Shown in pieces: positions 53,163 to 62,341 of a stretch of DNA of 64,000 nucleotides (position 1 is its first letter; each line of letters opens with the position of its first letter). The stretch is from NCBI RefSeq assembly GCF_039545795.1, contig NZ_CP154260.1, positions 6,019,001 to 6,083,000 on the forward strand. Reading direction: 5' to 3'. Origin of the DNA: Chitinophaga niabensis (GTDB lineage Bacteria > Bacteroidota > Bacteroidia > Chitinophagales > Chitinophagaceae). Made by a program: the position numbers and the translations under genes. The notes below the pieces were generated by a model. The model was given only the letters and a program-made list of their open reading frames with translations. It had not been told where the DNA came from and did no database searches.

Positions 53163-54764
53163 TTATTGCTTGTCCCACCATACGCGGGCCGTCCAGTCAT
53201 CATTTCCGCCCATATCCTGCAAGGCTTTATCGTAGTTCACTTTATTCTGCTCTTTCTCAGACAGCGGATATTCAAAACGGCGTGGTATGGTATTGATGTT
53301 GGAATAGCCGGGTTTATAACCTGGTGTCAATTGCGGGAAGCCTGACCTGCGCCAGTTAGCATATGCCTCTGGGCCATTCATGAACAGCACCACCCAAAGC
53401 TGGTGATTGATCATCTGCAATTCCCTGCCAGGCGCTAGCACGTTATCTGCTTTATACTGTGTGATCTTTGCTGTTTCAATAGTGGGGCCGCCGGGATAAA
53501 AGCTCAGCTGACGGATCCCTGCTTCTATACCATTATTGTAGTGTGTGGTATAATCGCCATTGAGGTTAAGCCCCCAGCGGAAACAGGCTTCGGCCAGTAA
53601 CAATTCTGTTTCTGCATAAGTAAGATGCAGGAAAGGTGCATTGTTGGCAATGAGGAAATTAGCCAGCTGGATCTTTTGCCCGTTGTTGCCGATCTCAAAA
53701 TCTCCGCGGCCGGGAACGGTAATGGTAAATGTGCTCTTCCAGTCGTCCCACACAAAATCACCATTATTGCAACCGGTATATCCCACTACCGCTCTTACCT
53801 GCTCTGTAACATCCAGCCGTTCCATAAACTTGTAAGGGATATCTATGTAATACCTGGCCATATGCTCCAGGCGGGGATCGTTGGTATTGCGGAGCGCATT
53901 GATGAATACCTGGTTATAACGGTAAGGCACCAACTCTCCCTGGTTGATGGAAGCAGAAAGGCCATTTCCTCTTACATCCTCATAATTGTTCTGCACATTC
54001 TCATGCGTCATCTTACACACATCTTCATTTTTACTGAACACACCGCGGGCAAATGCTTTCTGTACTTCTGCCTTTGCTTTATTTTCATCCCGTTTTACCA
54101 GCCGCATCGCCAATCGGAGATGTAATGAGTTCGCAAATTTCTTCCAGGCAGCAATGTCTCCTTTATAGAACTGGTCCTGTGCTACCTGGTCCTTGGCAGG
54201 GTCCAGCGCAGTGGAAGCTTCTGTGAGTTCTTTGAAGAAATCGTCATAGATATCTGCCTGCTTATCGTATTTAGGATGTACAATTCCTTTGCTGTAACCG
54301 GAAGATGCTTCTGAATAAGGGATATCTCCATAGAGGTCTGTTAACCTGGCAAACACATAGACCTTCATAATGCGGCAGATGTTATGCAGGTTCTGCTTTT
54401 TCGGATCGTCCTTAGAGCGGTTCACCGCATCTGCAATATTCAGGATATCATTCGGGTAGTTCAACTCCCAGAGGATGCTCATATATTGCTGCTGCTTCAC
54501 ATAAAAACCTCCATACTGGCAGGCCCATGCACCACCCAGTTGTTGTACCATAGGCATACAGTTAAAAGTGCCTACACGTTCATTGGATTCGAGGTCCCCG
54601 GAAAACCTTGCCTGGATCAGCGCAAGCTGAAGTGCAGGGTCCATGTTGCTGCTTTTTGTGGGGTTCACGTTCATGTCCCCAAAATCATCACAGCTCATCA
54701 ACCCTGTCACCAAAGCCAGGCATAAGTACAACAGGGAATTATAATAACGTTTCATACTTTTCAT
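53163..54764 (-). CDS. SusD/RagB-family lipoprotein (SusD-like_2 type)
   Basis: A 533-residue lipoprotein (lipobox LMSC, Cys25). Seen: the N-terminal MNVNPTKSSNMDP opening common to this branch, IMKVYVFARLTDLYGDIPYS (TPR region), PFLHLTYAETELLLAEACFR, and MNGPEAYANWRRSGFPQL near the C-terminus. It pairs with the STN-type SusC upstream (27-base gap) and is the nutrient-binding lid. A second ATG at 54755 would shorten the signal by three residues. Confidence 0.93.
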   Translation of the reverse strand: MKSMKRYYNSLLYLCLALVTGLMSCDDFGDMNVNPTKSSNMDPALQLALIQARFSGDLESNERVGTFNCMPMVQQLGGAWACQYGGFYVKQQQYMSILWELNYPNDILNIADAVNRSKDDPKKQNLHNICRIMKVYVFARLTDLYGDIPYSEASSGYSKGIVHPKYDKQADIYDDFFKELTEASTALDPAKDQVAQDQFYKGDIAAWKKFANSLHLRLAMRLVKRDENKAKAEVQKAFARGVFSKNEDVCKMTHENVQNNYEDVRGNGLSASINQGELVPYRYNQVFINALRNTNDPRLEHMARYYIDIPYKFMERLDVTEQVRAVVGYTGCNNGDFVWDDWKSTFTITVPGRGDFEIGNNGQKIQLANFLIANNAPFLHLTYAETELLLAEACFRWGLNLNGDYTTHYNNGIEAGIRQLSFYPGGPTIETAKITQYKADNVLAPGRELQMINHQLWVVLFMNGPEAYANWRRSGFPQLTPGYKPGYSNINTIPRRFEYPLSEKEQNKVNYDKALQDMGGNDDWTARVWWDKQ

Positions 54765-54791
54765 TTTTGGTTGTTCAATCGGGCATCGTTT

Positions 54792-57700
54792 TCAGAACCT
54801 TGCATTCAGGTTCAAACCCCAGCTTCTGCGGGAAGGCAGGGAACCATATTCCAGGCCCTGGCCGTTACCATTGTTATAGTTGGAATCAGGGTCTACATTC
54901 GGCACATTTTTATGCAGGATGAAAGGATTACGACTAACAATAGCCACCGTTAAAGCATTGATGCCGATCCGTTTTAAAAGACCGGATGGCACACTGTACA
55001 TCAAAGACATTTCGCGCATTTTAATGTAGGATGCATCATATAGGAAAGGAGTGGTGATGCCCTTGTTATCACTATAAAACAGTGACCAGTACTGACCAGG
55101 ATCTACCGCAGCCGTATTCTTCACATACTGCTGTTTACCATCAGGTCCCATGCCGTTGGGTACAACGCCCTGCGGAACATATCCCCGTACATTTCCCATC
55201 TCTTTCCATTCTATCGCCGTTTTATTGGCAGCCAGCCTTTCTTCCTCTGAATGGATCCATTCCTGCCGGCCTTCCAATGTGGTTTTATGACTACCACGTA
55301 TCACCGCAAAAAGATTGGTCATGGAAAAGAGATCTGCGCCCTGCTTAATATCCAGGATAGCATTGAAGGTGAAATTCTTGTAAGAGAGGGATGTGGTCAT
55401 ACCACCCGTCCAGTCCCAGGTTCCTTTTCCTAAAACCTTGCGGTTATCTGTGGTAAGCGGCGTAAGGGTAATGGAATCCAGGATCACATTACCTCCCGCG
55501 TCATACTGGTAATCATATCCAAGGATAGCGCCATAAGGCGTATTAGGTTGTGCTACAACTGAAACACCCAGCCAGCGGGCATCGGAGAGTGTGAGGAATG
55601 GAACACCATTCGCCAGTGATTTCACTACGTTCTTATTACGTGCCGCATTCACACTGATATCCCATCTAAAATCTCCTTTATTGACAGGCGTGGCGGAAAG
55701 TGCTATTTCCCATCCGCTGTTAGAGATCACGCCTGCATTGATCAGGCGTTGTGTAAATCCTGAAGAAGTAGGAGCAGGCAGGTAATTGATCTGATCCCTT
55801 GAATCCTGTGAATAATAGGTTACATCAACACCGATGTTATTCAGGAATTTCATTTCCGTGCCCACTTCAAAAGAACGGGTGCGGGTGGGTTTCAGATCTG
55901 TAATTGGCATTATTTTACCATCAACACGCCCGAGTGCCTGGCCATTAATAGGGTATGGGGCAAGACTGTAATACAATCCATCCATAAAAGGATCCGTATC
56001 ATTTCCCACTTCAGCAACAGAAGCCCGCAGTTTACCATAACTCAGTGTTTTGCCTTTCAGATTTAATGCATCTGAGAACACAAAGCTACCGGATAGAGAA
56101 CCGTAGATATAGGAGTTCACATCCTTCGGTAAAGTAGAAGCAGCATCCCTGCGGACGGATGCATCTAAATACGCCCAGTTCTTATATGCCACACTGAACA
56201 AGCCATAGAATGAGTTGATGCGTTTGCGGGATTCCAGGTCTTCCACCACTTTATCGTTGAAGCTGTTAAAGCTGATCACATCTTTTACCTGCATGTCTGT
56301 AGCCAGCAGATCGGTACCCGGTTTGGAGTATTGGGAAAGGCTGGTACCTAACCTTGCAGCAGCATACCATTTTGGCGTGAATTGTTTCTGCAGTGTAAGC
56401 AGGAGGTCTGCTTCTGTAGTCTGGTATTTCTGATCAACCCCTTCATATCTTCCGGTAATAGATCCCGGTGTGCTGGGAGGACTGAACTTGCGGTAATTGA
56501 AATAAGTGAAGTCTGTAGAGAACCTTCCCTGTAAACTGATCCAGTCTTTGAACTGGTAGTTGGCTACCAGGTTCCCGATCACACGGTCTTTCTTAGTGGT
56601 GTTCTGCATTTCGTTGATCACCCAGTAAGGATTGAGCCGGTATTCTCCACCACCCCAGTCAACATAATCCCCGTTTATATTTTTATACCCGGTAGAGAAA
56701 ATTTCCTGGTCCACATTATTGGCCAAACCCACAAAAGAGTTACCAATGTTACCGGCATCATCTCCTAACGCCGGGCGGTTGTTCACTTTTTCCCGCATGT
56801 ACATTACTTTGGCATCCACGGTGAGTTTCTTGCCGAATTTTGAATTGCTGGAAAAGTTAACCGTGTTGCGGTTCATGTCGCTATTGGGAACAATGTCGTT
56901 ATTACGCAGGTCGGACAAAGACAGACGAAAGGCCGTATTATCAGTTGAGCTGGTGAGAGAAATAGTGTTTGTAAAAGTAGAGCCGGTGCGGAAGAAGTTT
57001 TCGATGTTATTGCGCACCAGTCCGTAAGGCCGCAGTTTGCCATCGAAGCCGGTTACGGGCAGATTAGGATCTAACCTTGCGCCAAAGTTGCTGAACAAAG
57101 TAGTTCTTGCCTGGTCTTTATCACGGGGAATAGTACCACCTGTACCCTGCCCGTATTCATATTGATAATCATCAAAACGGGTGAGTTGTTTTTCCATCGT
57201 GGCCGTACTGTTCAGTTCTATGCCAAGGGTTTTTTTAAGCGTTCCTTTTTTAGTTGTGATAAGGATAACGCCATGACCTGCGCGGCTTCCATACAATGCA
57301 GAAGCAGAAGGGCCTTTCAGTACACTGATGGTTTCAATATCATCCGGGTTGATGGCAGAGATGGCATCTCCGAAATCAAAACCACTGGAATATTTTTCAC
57401 TGCCTACCTGGCCATAGTTAGAGTTATCGATAGGTACACCATCCACTACATACAGGGGTTGGTTATTACCTGTAATAGTTGTGTTACCACGAATGATCAC
57501 ACGGGACGAACCTGCGGGACCACCTGCTGTGCTATTGATCACAAGGCCCGGTACTTTACCGGCCAGGGAATTGATCACATTTGTTTCGCGGGCCCTTTTC
57601 ATATCATCACCGGAAACCTCTGCATGCGCATAACCTAAAGCGCGGGCCTCTCTGCGGATACCGAGTGCCGTTACCACTACAGCTCCCAGTTCCGTCACTT

Positions 57701-58262
57701 TTTCTTTCAGGGTGATGTTTAATACACTGCCTTCAGAACCCGCTACACGAACCAGGGATTCAAAACCTATCATGGTGAATTCAATGCGGTCTCCCTGGCT
57801 GGCTTCAATAGTGTACGTGCCATTGTCTATTGTATGCACTGCTTTTTTGAGACGCAGGTTGTGTACAGTTACGCCTGGCAGCGCTTCTCCTTTTTCATTC
57901 ACTACCCTGCCTTGCAATGCATGGACGGCCACCTCTGTCGGGCCACTTGTTGGGCGGATCATCACAATGTTATCTGTGATCCTGTAATTGGAATTGATAG
58001 CCTGGCAAAGCCGTGCAACAACTGCATCCAGTTGCTGACTGTCTATCCGTAAATGAATAGGTGTGTTCTCTTTAATGCCGGAGGGGTTGTAGGAAAAACG
58101 AACGTTTGCAGCCTGCTCAATTTGTTTGAACACACTTGAAAGCGCTACATTTTCCCAATTGAAAGAATACTTTTTTTGCTGCCCATGGGCAAATGTAGTG
58201 ATGGCCTGCCATAGCAATAGCATAGCAAACATCATACATGAACGTGGTAACGTTTTAGTCAT
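54792..58262 (-). CDS. SusC/RagA-family transporter with STN signalling domain
   Basis: A 1156-residue TonB-dependent transporter. Seen: signal peptide ending near residue 27; STN domain at about 31-105 (YSFNWENVALSSVFKQIEQA), through which loaded transporter signals to FecR; carboxypeptidase-like domain at about 113-195; TonB-box region LGAVVVTALGIRREAR; plug (SRVIIRGNTTITGNNQPLYV and GSRAGHGVILITTKKG); a barrel ending SRRSWGLNLNARF. The STN domain and adjacent FecR mean expression is probably induced by its own substrate. Confidence 0.95.
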   Translation of the reverse strand: MTKTLPRSCMMFAMLLLWQAITTFAHGQQKKYSFNWENVALSSVFKQIEQAANVRFSYNPSGIKENTPIHLRIDSQQLDAVVARLCQAINSNYRITDNIVMIRPTSGPTEVAVHALQGRVVNEKGEALPGVTVHNLRLKKAVHTIDNGTYTIEASQGDRIEFTMIGFESLVRVAGSEGSVLNITLKEKVTELGAVVVTALGIRREARALGYAHAEVSGDDMKRARETNVINSLAGKVPGLVINSTAGGPAGSSRVIIRGNTTITGNNQPLYVVDGVPIDNSNYGQVGSEKYSSGFDFGDAISAINPDDIETISVLKGPSASALYGSRAGHGVILITTKKGTLKKTLGIELNSTATMEKQLTRFDDYQYEYGQGTGGTIPRDKDQARTTLFSNFGARLDPNLPVTGFDGKLRPYGLVRNNIENFFRTGSTFTNTISLTSSTDNTAFRLSLSDLRNNDIVPNSDMNRNTVNFSSNSKFGKKLTVDAKVMYMREKVNNRPALGDDAGNIGNSFVGLANNVDQEIFSTGYKNINGDYVDWGGGEYRLNPYWVINEMQNTTKKDRVIGNLVANYQFKDWISLQGRFSTDFTYFNYRKFSPPSTPGSITGRYEGVDQKYQTTEADLLLTLQKQFTPKWYAAARLGTSLSQYSKPGTDLLATDMQVKDVISFNSFNDKVVEDLESRKRINSFYGLFSVAYKNWAYLDASVRRDAASTLPKDVNSYIYGSLSGSFVFSDALNLKGKTLSYGKLRASVAEVGNDTDPFMDGLYYSLAPYPINGQALGRVDGKIMPITDLKPTRTRSFEVGTEMKFLNNIGVDVTYYSQDSRDQINYLPAPTSSGFTQRLINAGVISNSGWEIALSATPVNKGDFRWDISVNAARNKNVVKSLANGVPFLTLSDARWLGVSVVAQPNTPYGAILGYDYQYDAGGNVILDSITLTPLTTDNRKVLGKGTWDWTGGMTTSLSYKNFTFNAILDIKQGADLFSMTNLFAVIRGSHKTTLEGRQEWIHSEEERLAANKTAIEWKEMGNVRGYVPQGVVPNGMGPDGKQQYVKNTAAVDPGQYWSLFYSDNKGITTPFLYDASYIKMREMSLMYSVPSGLLKRIGINALTVAIVSRNPFILHKNVPNVDPDSNYNNGNGQGLEYGSLPSRRSWGLNLNARF

Positions 58263-58300
58263 GTATATAGGTTTTAGGTAACCAAAAATTGCGTCCTGTC

Positions 58301-59290
58301 TTAAAAGCGGATCACTACCTCATTGTTTTCGAGGCGGTAAGTGAACTCATTGGTAAAGCTGATTGCGTCCAGTACTACATTCAGTTGTTGGTTGTTAAAT
58401 ACACCGGTGAACCTTACGGCCTTTCCGGTGGGGCGTTTCTCCAATTTCACTTTTACTCCATAGTATTCTTCGAGGGTCTTTGATATCTGATCCAGGTCTG
58501 CGTTTACAAACTCAACTTTACGCTGGATCCATCGCTGCATATTCTCAGGCTGATAGTTCGCTTTTTTAATTCCTGCGCCATCTTCACAGATCGCTTCTTC
58601 TCCCGGGGTTAATTCCATGGTTTTAGATTGCGCTTCTACTCTCACTTTACCAGATGCCAGCATGATCTGTGCATTGTGGTCTGCGGGGTAACTGCGCACT
58701 TTAAATGCTGTACCTAGCACAGTGGTAGCGGTTTTGCTGGTGATCACAGTAAAAGGAAGGCTGGCATTTGATTTTACGTCGAAGTAGGCTTCCCCATCCA
58801 GGTAAACAGAACGGTCTCCTTTGTTGAAGTTATCGCTCAGCTGCAACCTGCTGGCAGTGCTGAGGAGAACGGAAGAACCGTCAGGGAGGGTCAGGCGGGT
58901 ACGGTCCTGCAGTCCTGTTTCTGCAAGTGGTGTATAATGGATGCTTTTTTCTTTCTTATTATTAAACACCAGGAAAGAAGCCAGGGCGATGGCCACAACA
59001 CTGGCAGCGGCGATCCATTTATAGGAAAGTTTGCGTACGGGTGTGGTAACTTCCTGGGCATCAAGACTGTCCTTCAATCTTTGAAGGGCTGCGGTCTTCA
59101 GGGAAATGGGGGGATATCCTTGCATGGTGAGGTATAATTCGCGGGCTCTTTCCACTTCAGGCAACAATTGCGGATGCTCCTGGAGCATCTGCTCCCAGTA
59201 TAGTACATCTTCTTCCGGGGTACCTTTACAGTAGTGGAGGAATGAATCGATCAGCAGTAATTCTTCTGCGGTAGAATGCGAATGCAGCAT
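58301..59290 (-). CDS. FecR-family anti-sigma factor
   Basis: A 329-residue membrane protein. Seen: a cytoplasmic N-terminal domain (ELLLIDSFLHYCKGTPEEDV), one membrane helix at about 89-108 (KWIAAASVVAIALASFLVFN), the FecR domain (TLPDGSSVLLSTASRLQLSD, YLDGEAYFDVKSN, VLGTAFKVRSYP), and a C-terminal DUF4974/STN-like domain ending LENNEVVIRF. It holds the ECF sigma factor inactive until the transporter signals. It lies just upstream of susC and, unusually, divergent from the sigma gene. Confidence 0.94.
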   Translation of the reverse strand: MLHSHSTAEELLLIDSFLHYCKGTPEEDVLYWEQMLQEHPQLLPEVERARELYLTMQGYPPISLKTAALQRLKDSLDAQEVTTPVRKLSYKWIAAASVVAIALASFLVFNNKKEKSIHYTPLAETGLQDRTRLTLPDGSSVLLSTASRLQLSDNFNKGDRSVYLDGEAYFDVKSNASLPFTVITSKTATTVLGTAFKVRSYPADHNAQIMLASGKVRVEAQSKTMELTPGEEAICEDGAGIKKANYQPENMQRWIQRKVEFVNADLDQISKTLEEYYGVKVKLEKRPTGKAVRFTGVFNNQQLNVVLDAISFTNEFTYRLENNEVVIRF

Positions 59291-59313
59291 ATACTATATT
59301 GGTTGATACTATA
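59291..59313. promoter_or_regulatory. direct repeat in the FecR/sigma divergent region
   Basis: ATACTATA occurs at 59291-59298 and 59306-59313, 15 bases apart, immediately upstream of the FecR ATG. It could be a promoter part or operator. The rest of the 114-base spacer shows an A/T-rich stretch but no exact TAnnTTTG. Confidence 0.35.
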
Positions 59314-59404
59314 CAAGTGTGAGAAAGCTTTCGTTTTTACCAATGAATTCAAAAAAATATTTTACTTTACCCATGTCAACCAAAAAATAAGTATTCATCA
59401 CCCG

Positions 59405-59953
59405 ATGAACCAGCTTCGTACGTCAAAGATTGAAAAGAACTGGCACCTGCTTGCCGGAGGGGACCGTGAGGGCCTTTACGAGTGCTTTGATCTTTTCTAT
59501 GACGACCTTTTCAGGCTGGGCGTTGCCCTTTACCGCGATGTGGACCTTGTTCAGGGATGTATCAATGAGCTCTTCCTGGAGTTATGGAAGATCAGGGAGC
59601 GCCTGAAGGAGGTACAGAATATCCAGCAATATGTGATCACCATCTTCAAACGCCTCCTTTATAAAGCCGCTAATGGCGTTAAAGTGGTTTTGTTTGATGA
59701 AGCAGCACATATGGAGTTGACACAGGCCTCTTATGAAGAGATGCTCATTGCCTTCCAAACGGATGAAGGGTTGAAGGCAAAACTCCAGGTGGCCATGAAA
59801 CAATTATCCGGACGGCAGATGCAATTGGTGCAGATGCGGTTTTATGAAGGAAGGGGATTCAAAGAGATGGCGGAAGCAACCGGGCTCACTGAACGAACGA
59901 TCTATAATACCTTACATAATGCGTTGCAGGTGTTAAGGAAGGAAATGGATTAA
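59405..59953 (+). CDS. RpoE-like ECF sigma factor of the FecR system
   Basis: A 182-residue sigma factor from the ATG at 59405; the frame upstream to 59276 overlaps FecR and adds a nonsense extension. Seen: region 2 (LFYDDLFRLGVALYRDVDLV, VQGCINELFLELWKIR) and region 4 (QMQLVQMRFYEGRGFKEMAE, TGLTERTIYNTLHNALQVL). It should direct RNA polymerase to the SusC-SusD-GH18 operon when FecR releases it. Confidence 0.9.
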   Translation: MNQLRTSKIEKNWHLLAGGDREGLYECFDLFYDDLFRLGVALYRDVDLVQGCINELFLELWKIRERLKEVQNIQQYVITIFKRLLYKAANGVKVVLFDEAAHMELTQASYEEMLIAFQTDEGLKAKLQVAMKQLSGRQMQLVQMRFYEGRGFKEMAEATGLTERTIYNTLHNALQVLRKEMD

Positions 59954-60008
59954 TATATCCCGCAATCCGGGGATACCCCCAATCTGAAACTTTCCTTAAT
60001 TTTATTAC

Positions 60009-60908
60009 ATGAAACCATTGCATGTACTCCTCCTGGCGCTAACAATCTGCTATAACGCCGCTTCCGCACAATCCAAAGCCCTCGTTCTCCAAACAGATTT
60101 CGGCCTGAAAGACGGTGCCGTATCTGCCATGAAAGGAGTAGCCTTTGGCGTATCCAACGAGCTGAAGATCTTTGATCTCACCCACGAAATTCCCGCCTAC
60201 AACATCTGGGAAGCTGCATACCGGCTGGAACAAACAGCTCCTTACTGGCCCGCAGGCACTGTATTCGTATCAGTAGTAGACCCTGGCGTAGGCTCTGAAA
60301 GAAAATCAGTAGTACTGCAAACCAATAGCGGCCATTATTTTGTAACCCCGGATAATGGCACACTCACGCTGATCGCAAAACACCTGGGTATCAAAGCCCT
60401 TAGGGAAATAGATGAAAAACGCAACCGGCTGCCGGGTTCTTCAGCATCTTATACTTTTCATGGCCGTGACGTATACGCCTATACGGGAGCGAGGCTTGCA
60501 GCGGGTGTGATCCCTTTTGATTCCGTTGGCCCCGCCTTACCCAATTCAGTTGTAAGCATTCCTTATCAGCAGGCTGAATTCAGGCAAGGCACTATCTATG
60601 GTAATATTCCCATCCTGGATATCCAATATGGTAACGTGTGGACGAATATTGATGCAGCCACACTAGCCAAACTAAACCTGAAATATGGTGATCAGCTGAG
60701 TATCCGCATCCTGCATAATAAAAAGCAGGTGTTTGCAGGGATTATGCCATATGTCACTACCTTTGCTGCTGTAAAAGAAGGTTTACCACTGGCCTATCAG
60801 AACAGCCTGATGAACCTTTCCTTCGCCATTAATTACGGCAACTTTGCAGAGAAGCATAAAGTAGCCAGCGGCCCTGAATGGATTGTAGAAGTAAAATCAA
60901 ACAGATGA
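60009..60908 (+). CDS. SAM hydrolase/SAM-hydroxide adenosyltransferase family (DUF62), secreted
   Basis: A 299-residue protein of the family that splits S-adenosylmethionine to adenosine and methionine. Seen: LVLQTDFGLKDGAVSAMKGV (about 25-44), VSVVDPGVGSERKSV, TPDNGTL, and FHGRDVYAYTGARLAAG with the catalytic Asp/His. The first 20 residues (LHVLLLALTICYNAASA|Q) look like a Sec signal peptide, odd for an enzyme with a cytoplasmic substrate. Its TGA overlaps the ATG of the thioesterase gene (ATGA). Confidence 0.88.
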   Translation: MKPLHVLLLALTICYNAASAQSKALVLQTDFGLKDGAVSAMKGVAFGVSNELKIFDLTHEIPAYNIWEAAYRLEQTAPYWPAGTVFVSVVDPGVGSERKSVVLQTNSGHYFVTPDNGTLTLIAKHLGIKALREIDEKRNRLPGSSASYTFHGRDVYAYTGARLAAGVIPFDSVGPALPNSVVSIPYQQAEFRQGTIYGNIPILDIQYGNVWTNIDAATLAKLNLKYGDQLSIRILHNKKQVFAGIMPYVTTFAAVKEGLPLAYQNSLMNLSFAINYGNFAEKHKVASGPEWIVEVKSNR

Positions 60909-61291
60909 GCAACGAACAAAAGATACTATCCTCGGAAACACGCATTTTCAAAGCCGTATTCCCCAACACCACCAATCATTACGATACCCTTTTCGGCGGT
61001 ACCGCCATGCAGCTGATGGATGAAGTGGCCTTTATCACGGCCACCCGTTATTCCCGCAAACGCATGGTCACCGTGTCTTCAGACAAGATTGATTTTAAAA
61101 AGCCCATTCCCGGCGGAACCATTGTGGAACTGATCGGTAAAGTGATCCACACAGGGAACACCAGTCTTAAAGTTTCGGTAGAAATTTTTGTGGAGGAAAT
61201 GTATTCAGAAGAAAGATATAAAGCCATCAGTGGTACATTCACCTTTGTGGCCATTGATGAATACAAACGCCCTGTGCCCATTGATGCCTGA
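60905..61291 (+). CDS. acyl-CoA thioesterase (YciA-type hotdog fold)
   Basis: A 128-residue hotdog-fold enzyme from the ATG at 60905; an upstream ATG at 60878 lies inside the SAM-hydrolase gene. Seen: NTTNHYDTLFGGTAMQLMDE, the fingerprint with the catalytic Asp/Glu and Gly-Gly, and KIDFKKPIPGGTIVELIGKV. It hydrolyses acyl-CoA, probably short or medium chains. Translationally coupled to the preceding gene. Confidence 0.9.
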   Translation: MSNEQKILSSETRIFKAVFPNTTNHYDTLFGGTAMQLMDEVAFITATRYSRKRMVTVSSDKIDFKKPIPGGTIVELIGKVIHTGNTSLKVSVEIFVEEMYSEERYKAISGTFTFVAIDEYKRPVPIDA

Positions 61292-61295
61292 TCCA

Positions 61296-61628
61296 CTACA
61301 GGATCGTTGCCCGCAGGCTGAGGTAAACATAAAACACAAACAAACCCGTTGCCAGTAATCCGATGATCCCTACGCGGATAGTTTTCCTGTATGCGATCAA
61401 TAGGAAGGCAAAGACCACTACAGTGATCACATTCATGAGGTTAACAGCAAAAACTACCTGGGTGATCTTATTGAGGATGCCAGGCCACTTTTCGGCCATT
61501 GTTCTGCCGGTTTCCGTTTGCCTGCTAAAGTAAAATCCTAGAATCTGGAACAGCATCAGCATGGAACCTGCTAATACATAAATGATCATGAAACGATCGA
61601 TCCTGCGTGCTAATTTTTCTTCGTCCAT
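61296..61628 (-). CDS. small membrane protein (110 aa)
   Basis: A protein of no recognised family with three hydrophobic segments at about 14-33 (IIYVLAGSMLMLFQILGFYF), 55-78 (VVFAVNLMNVITVVVFAFLL) and 86-106. Four bases separate its stop from the convergent thioesterase gene. Function unknown. Confidence 0.65.
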   Translation of the reverse strand: MDEEKLARRIDRFMIIYVLAGSMLMLFQILGFYFSRQTETGRTMAEKWPGILNKITQVVFAVNLMNVITVVVFAFLLIAYRKTIRVGIIGLLATGLFVFYVYLSLRATIL

Positions 61629-61676
61629 ACTTTTGATAAGCTATCGTGCTCCAAACTACTTAAATATTCCCAAATA

Positions 61677-62180
61677 CTATACGATGCCCTCACTCTTTGG
61701 ATAATCGAAGAAAAGGAAACGTTTCTTTGCGCGGTCAAAATCTTCCCAGTGGTCCGTTTCGGCTTCTATACCAAAGATGCCGGTGGTGGGAACATTATCG
61801 ATGCGGATCTCTTCCGTGAGGTAATTGGCAAAATCAGTGATCCCGGGGTTATGGGCAAAAATGGCCACTGCTTTAAAATCATCATCAATTTTAGTGATCA
61901 CTTTAAGGAAAGTGGAGGCATAACAGAGATACAACTCCTCCTCCAGTAAAATAGCCTCTTTTGGATATTTCCATTCTTTGGCCATGATACGGGCAGTAGA
62001 GCGGGCACGTTTGGCCGGGCTGGAAATGATCAATTCCGGAACCGTTCCCCTGGTGAGTAGCCTTGTTGCCATTTCAGGGGCATTCAGTTTTCCCCGTTTG
62101 TTAAGCGGGCGGTCAAAATCATCCATGTCCGGATCGTTCCAGCTTGATTTTGCGTGGCGGATAAGCAACAATGTTTTCAT
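61677..62180 (-). CDS. SixA-like histidine phosphatase
   Basis: A 167-residue phosphatase from the ATG at 62180 (MKTLLLIRHAKSSW); an ATG at 62186 is also in frame. Seen: RHAKSSW with the catalytic His and Arg, RPLNKRGKLNAPEMA, SSPAKRARSTARIM, and the second His in IFAHNPGITDFAN. E. coli SixA removes phosphate from phosphohistidine of HPt domains; the branch here has the same length, but the substrate is unproven. Confidence 0.9.
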   Translation of the reverse strand: MKTLLLIRHAKSSWNDPDMDDFDRPLNKRGKLNAPEMATRLLTRGTVPELIISSPAKRARSTARIMAKEWKYPKEAILLEEELYLCYASTFLKVITKIDDDFKAVAIFAHNPGITDFANYLTEEIRIDNVPTTGIFGIEAETDHWEDFDRAKKRFLFFDYPKSEGIV

Positions 62181-62304
62181 ACACATTGTAAACCATTGAG
62201 TACAAACACTTATCGAAAATACGGGTTTTTACTGTAAGTTAATGTGTAATGATCTGGAGGGGAAGTTTGGGGCGGGAATTAAGATAAAATTAACATAATT
62301 GGTT

Positions 62305-62334
62305 GGGGAATATATTATTGATAACATATTCCCC
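62305..62334 (-). repeat. palindromic stem-loop downstream of the PurF-like gene
   Basis: GGGGAATAT (62305-62313) pairs with ATATTCCCC (62326-62334), and TTAT/ATAA extends the stem almost to a 2-base loop, 7 bases after the gene stop. No T-run follows; probably a 3'-end hairpin. Confidence 0.6.
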
Positions 62335-62341
62335 TTACCGC

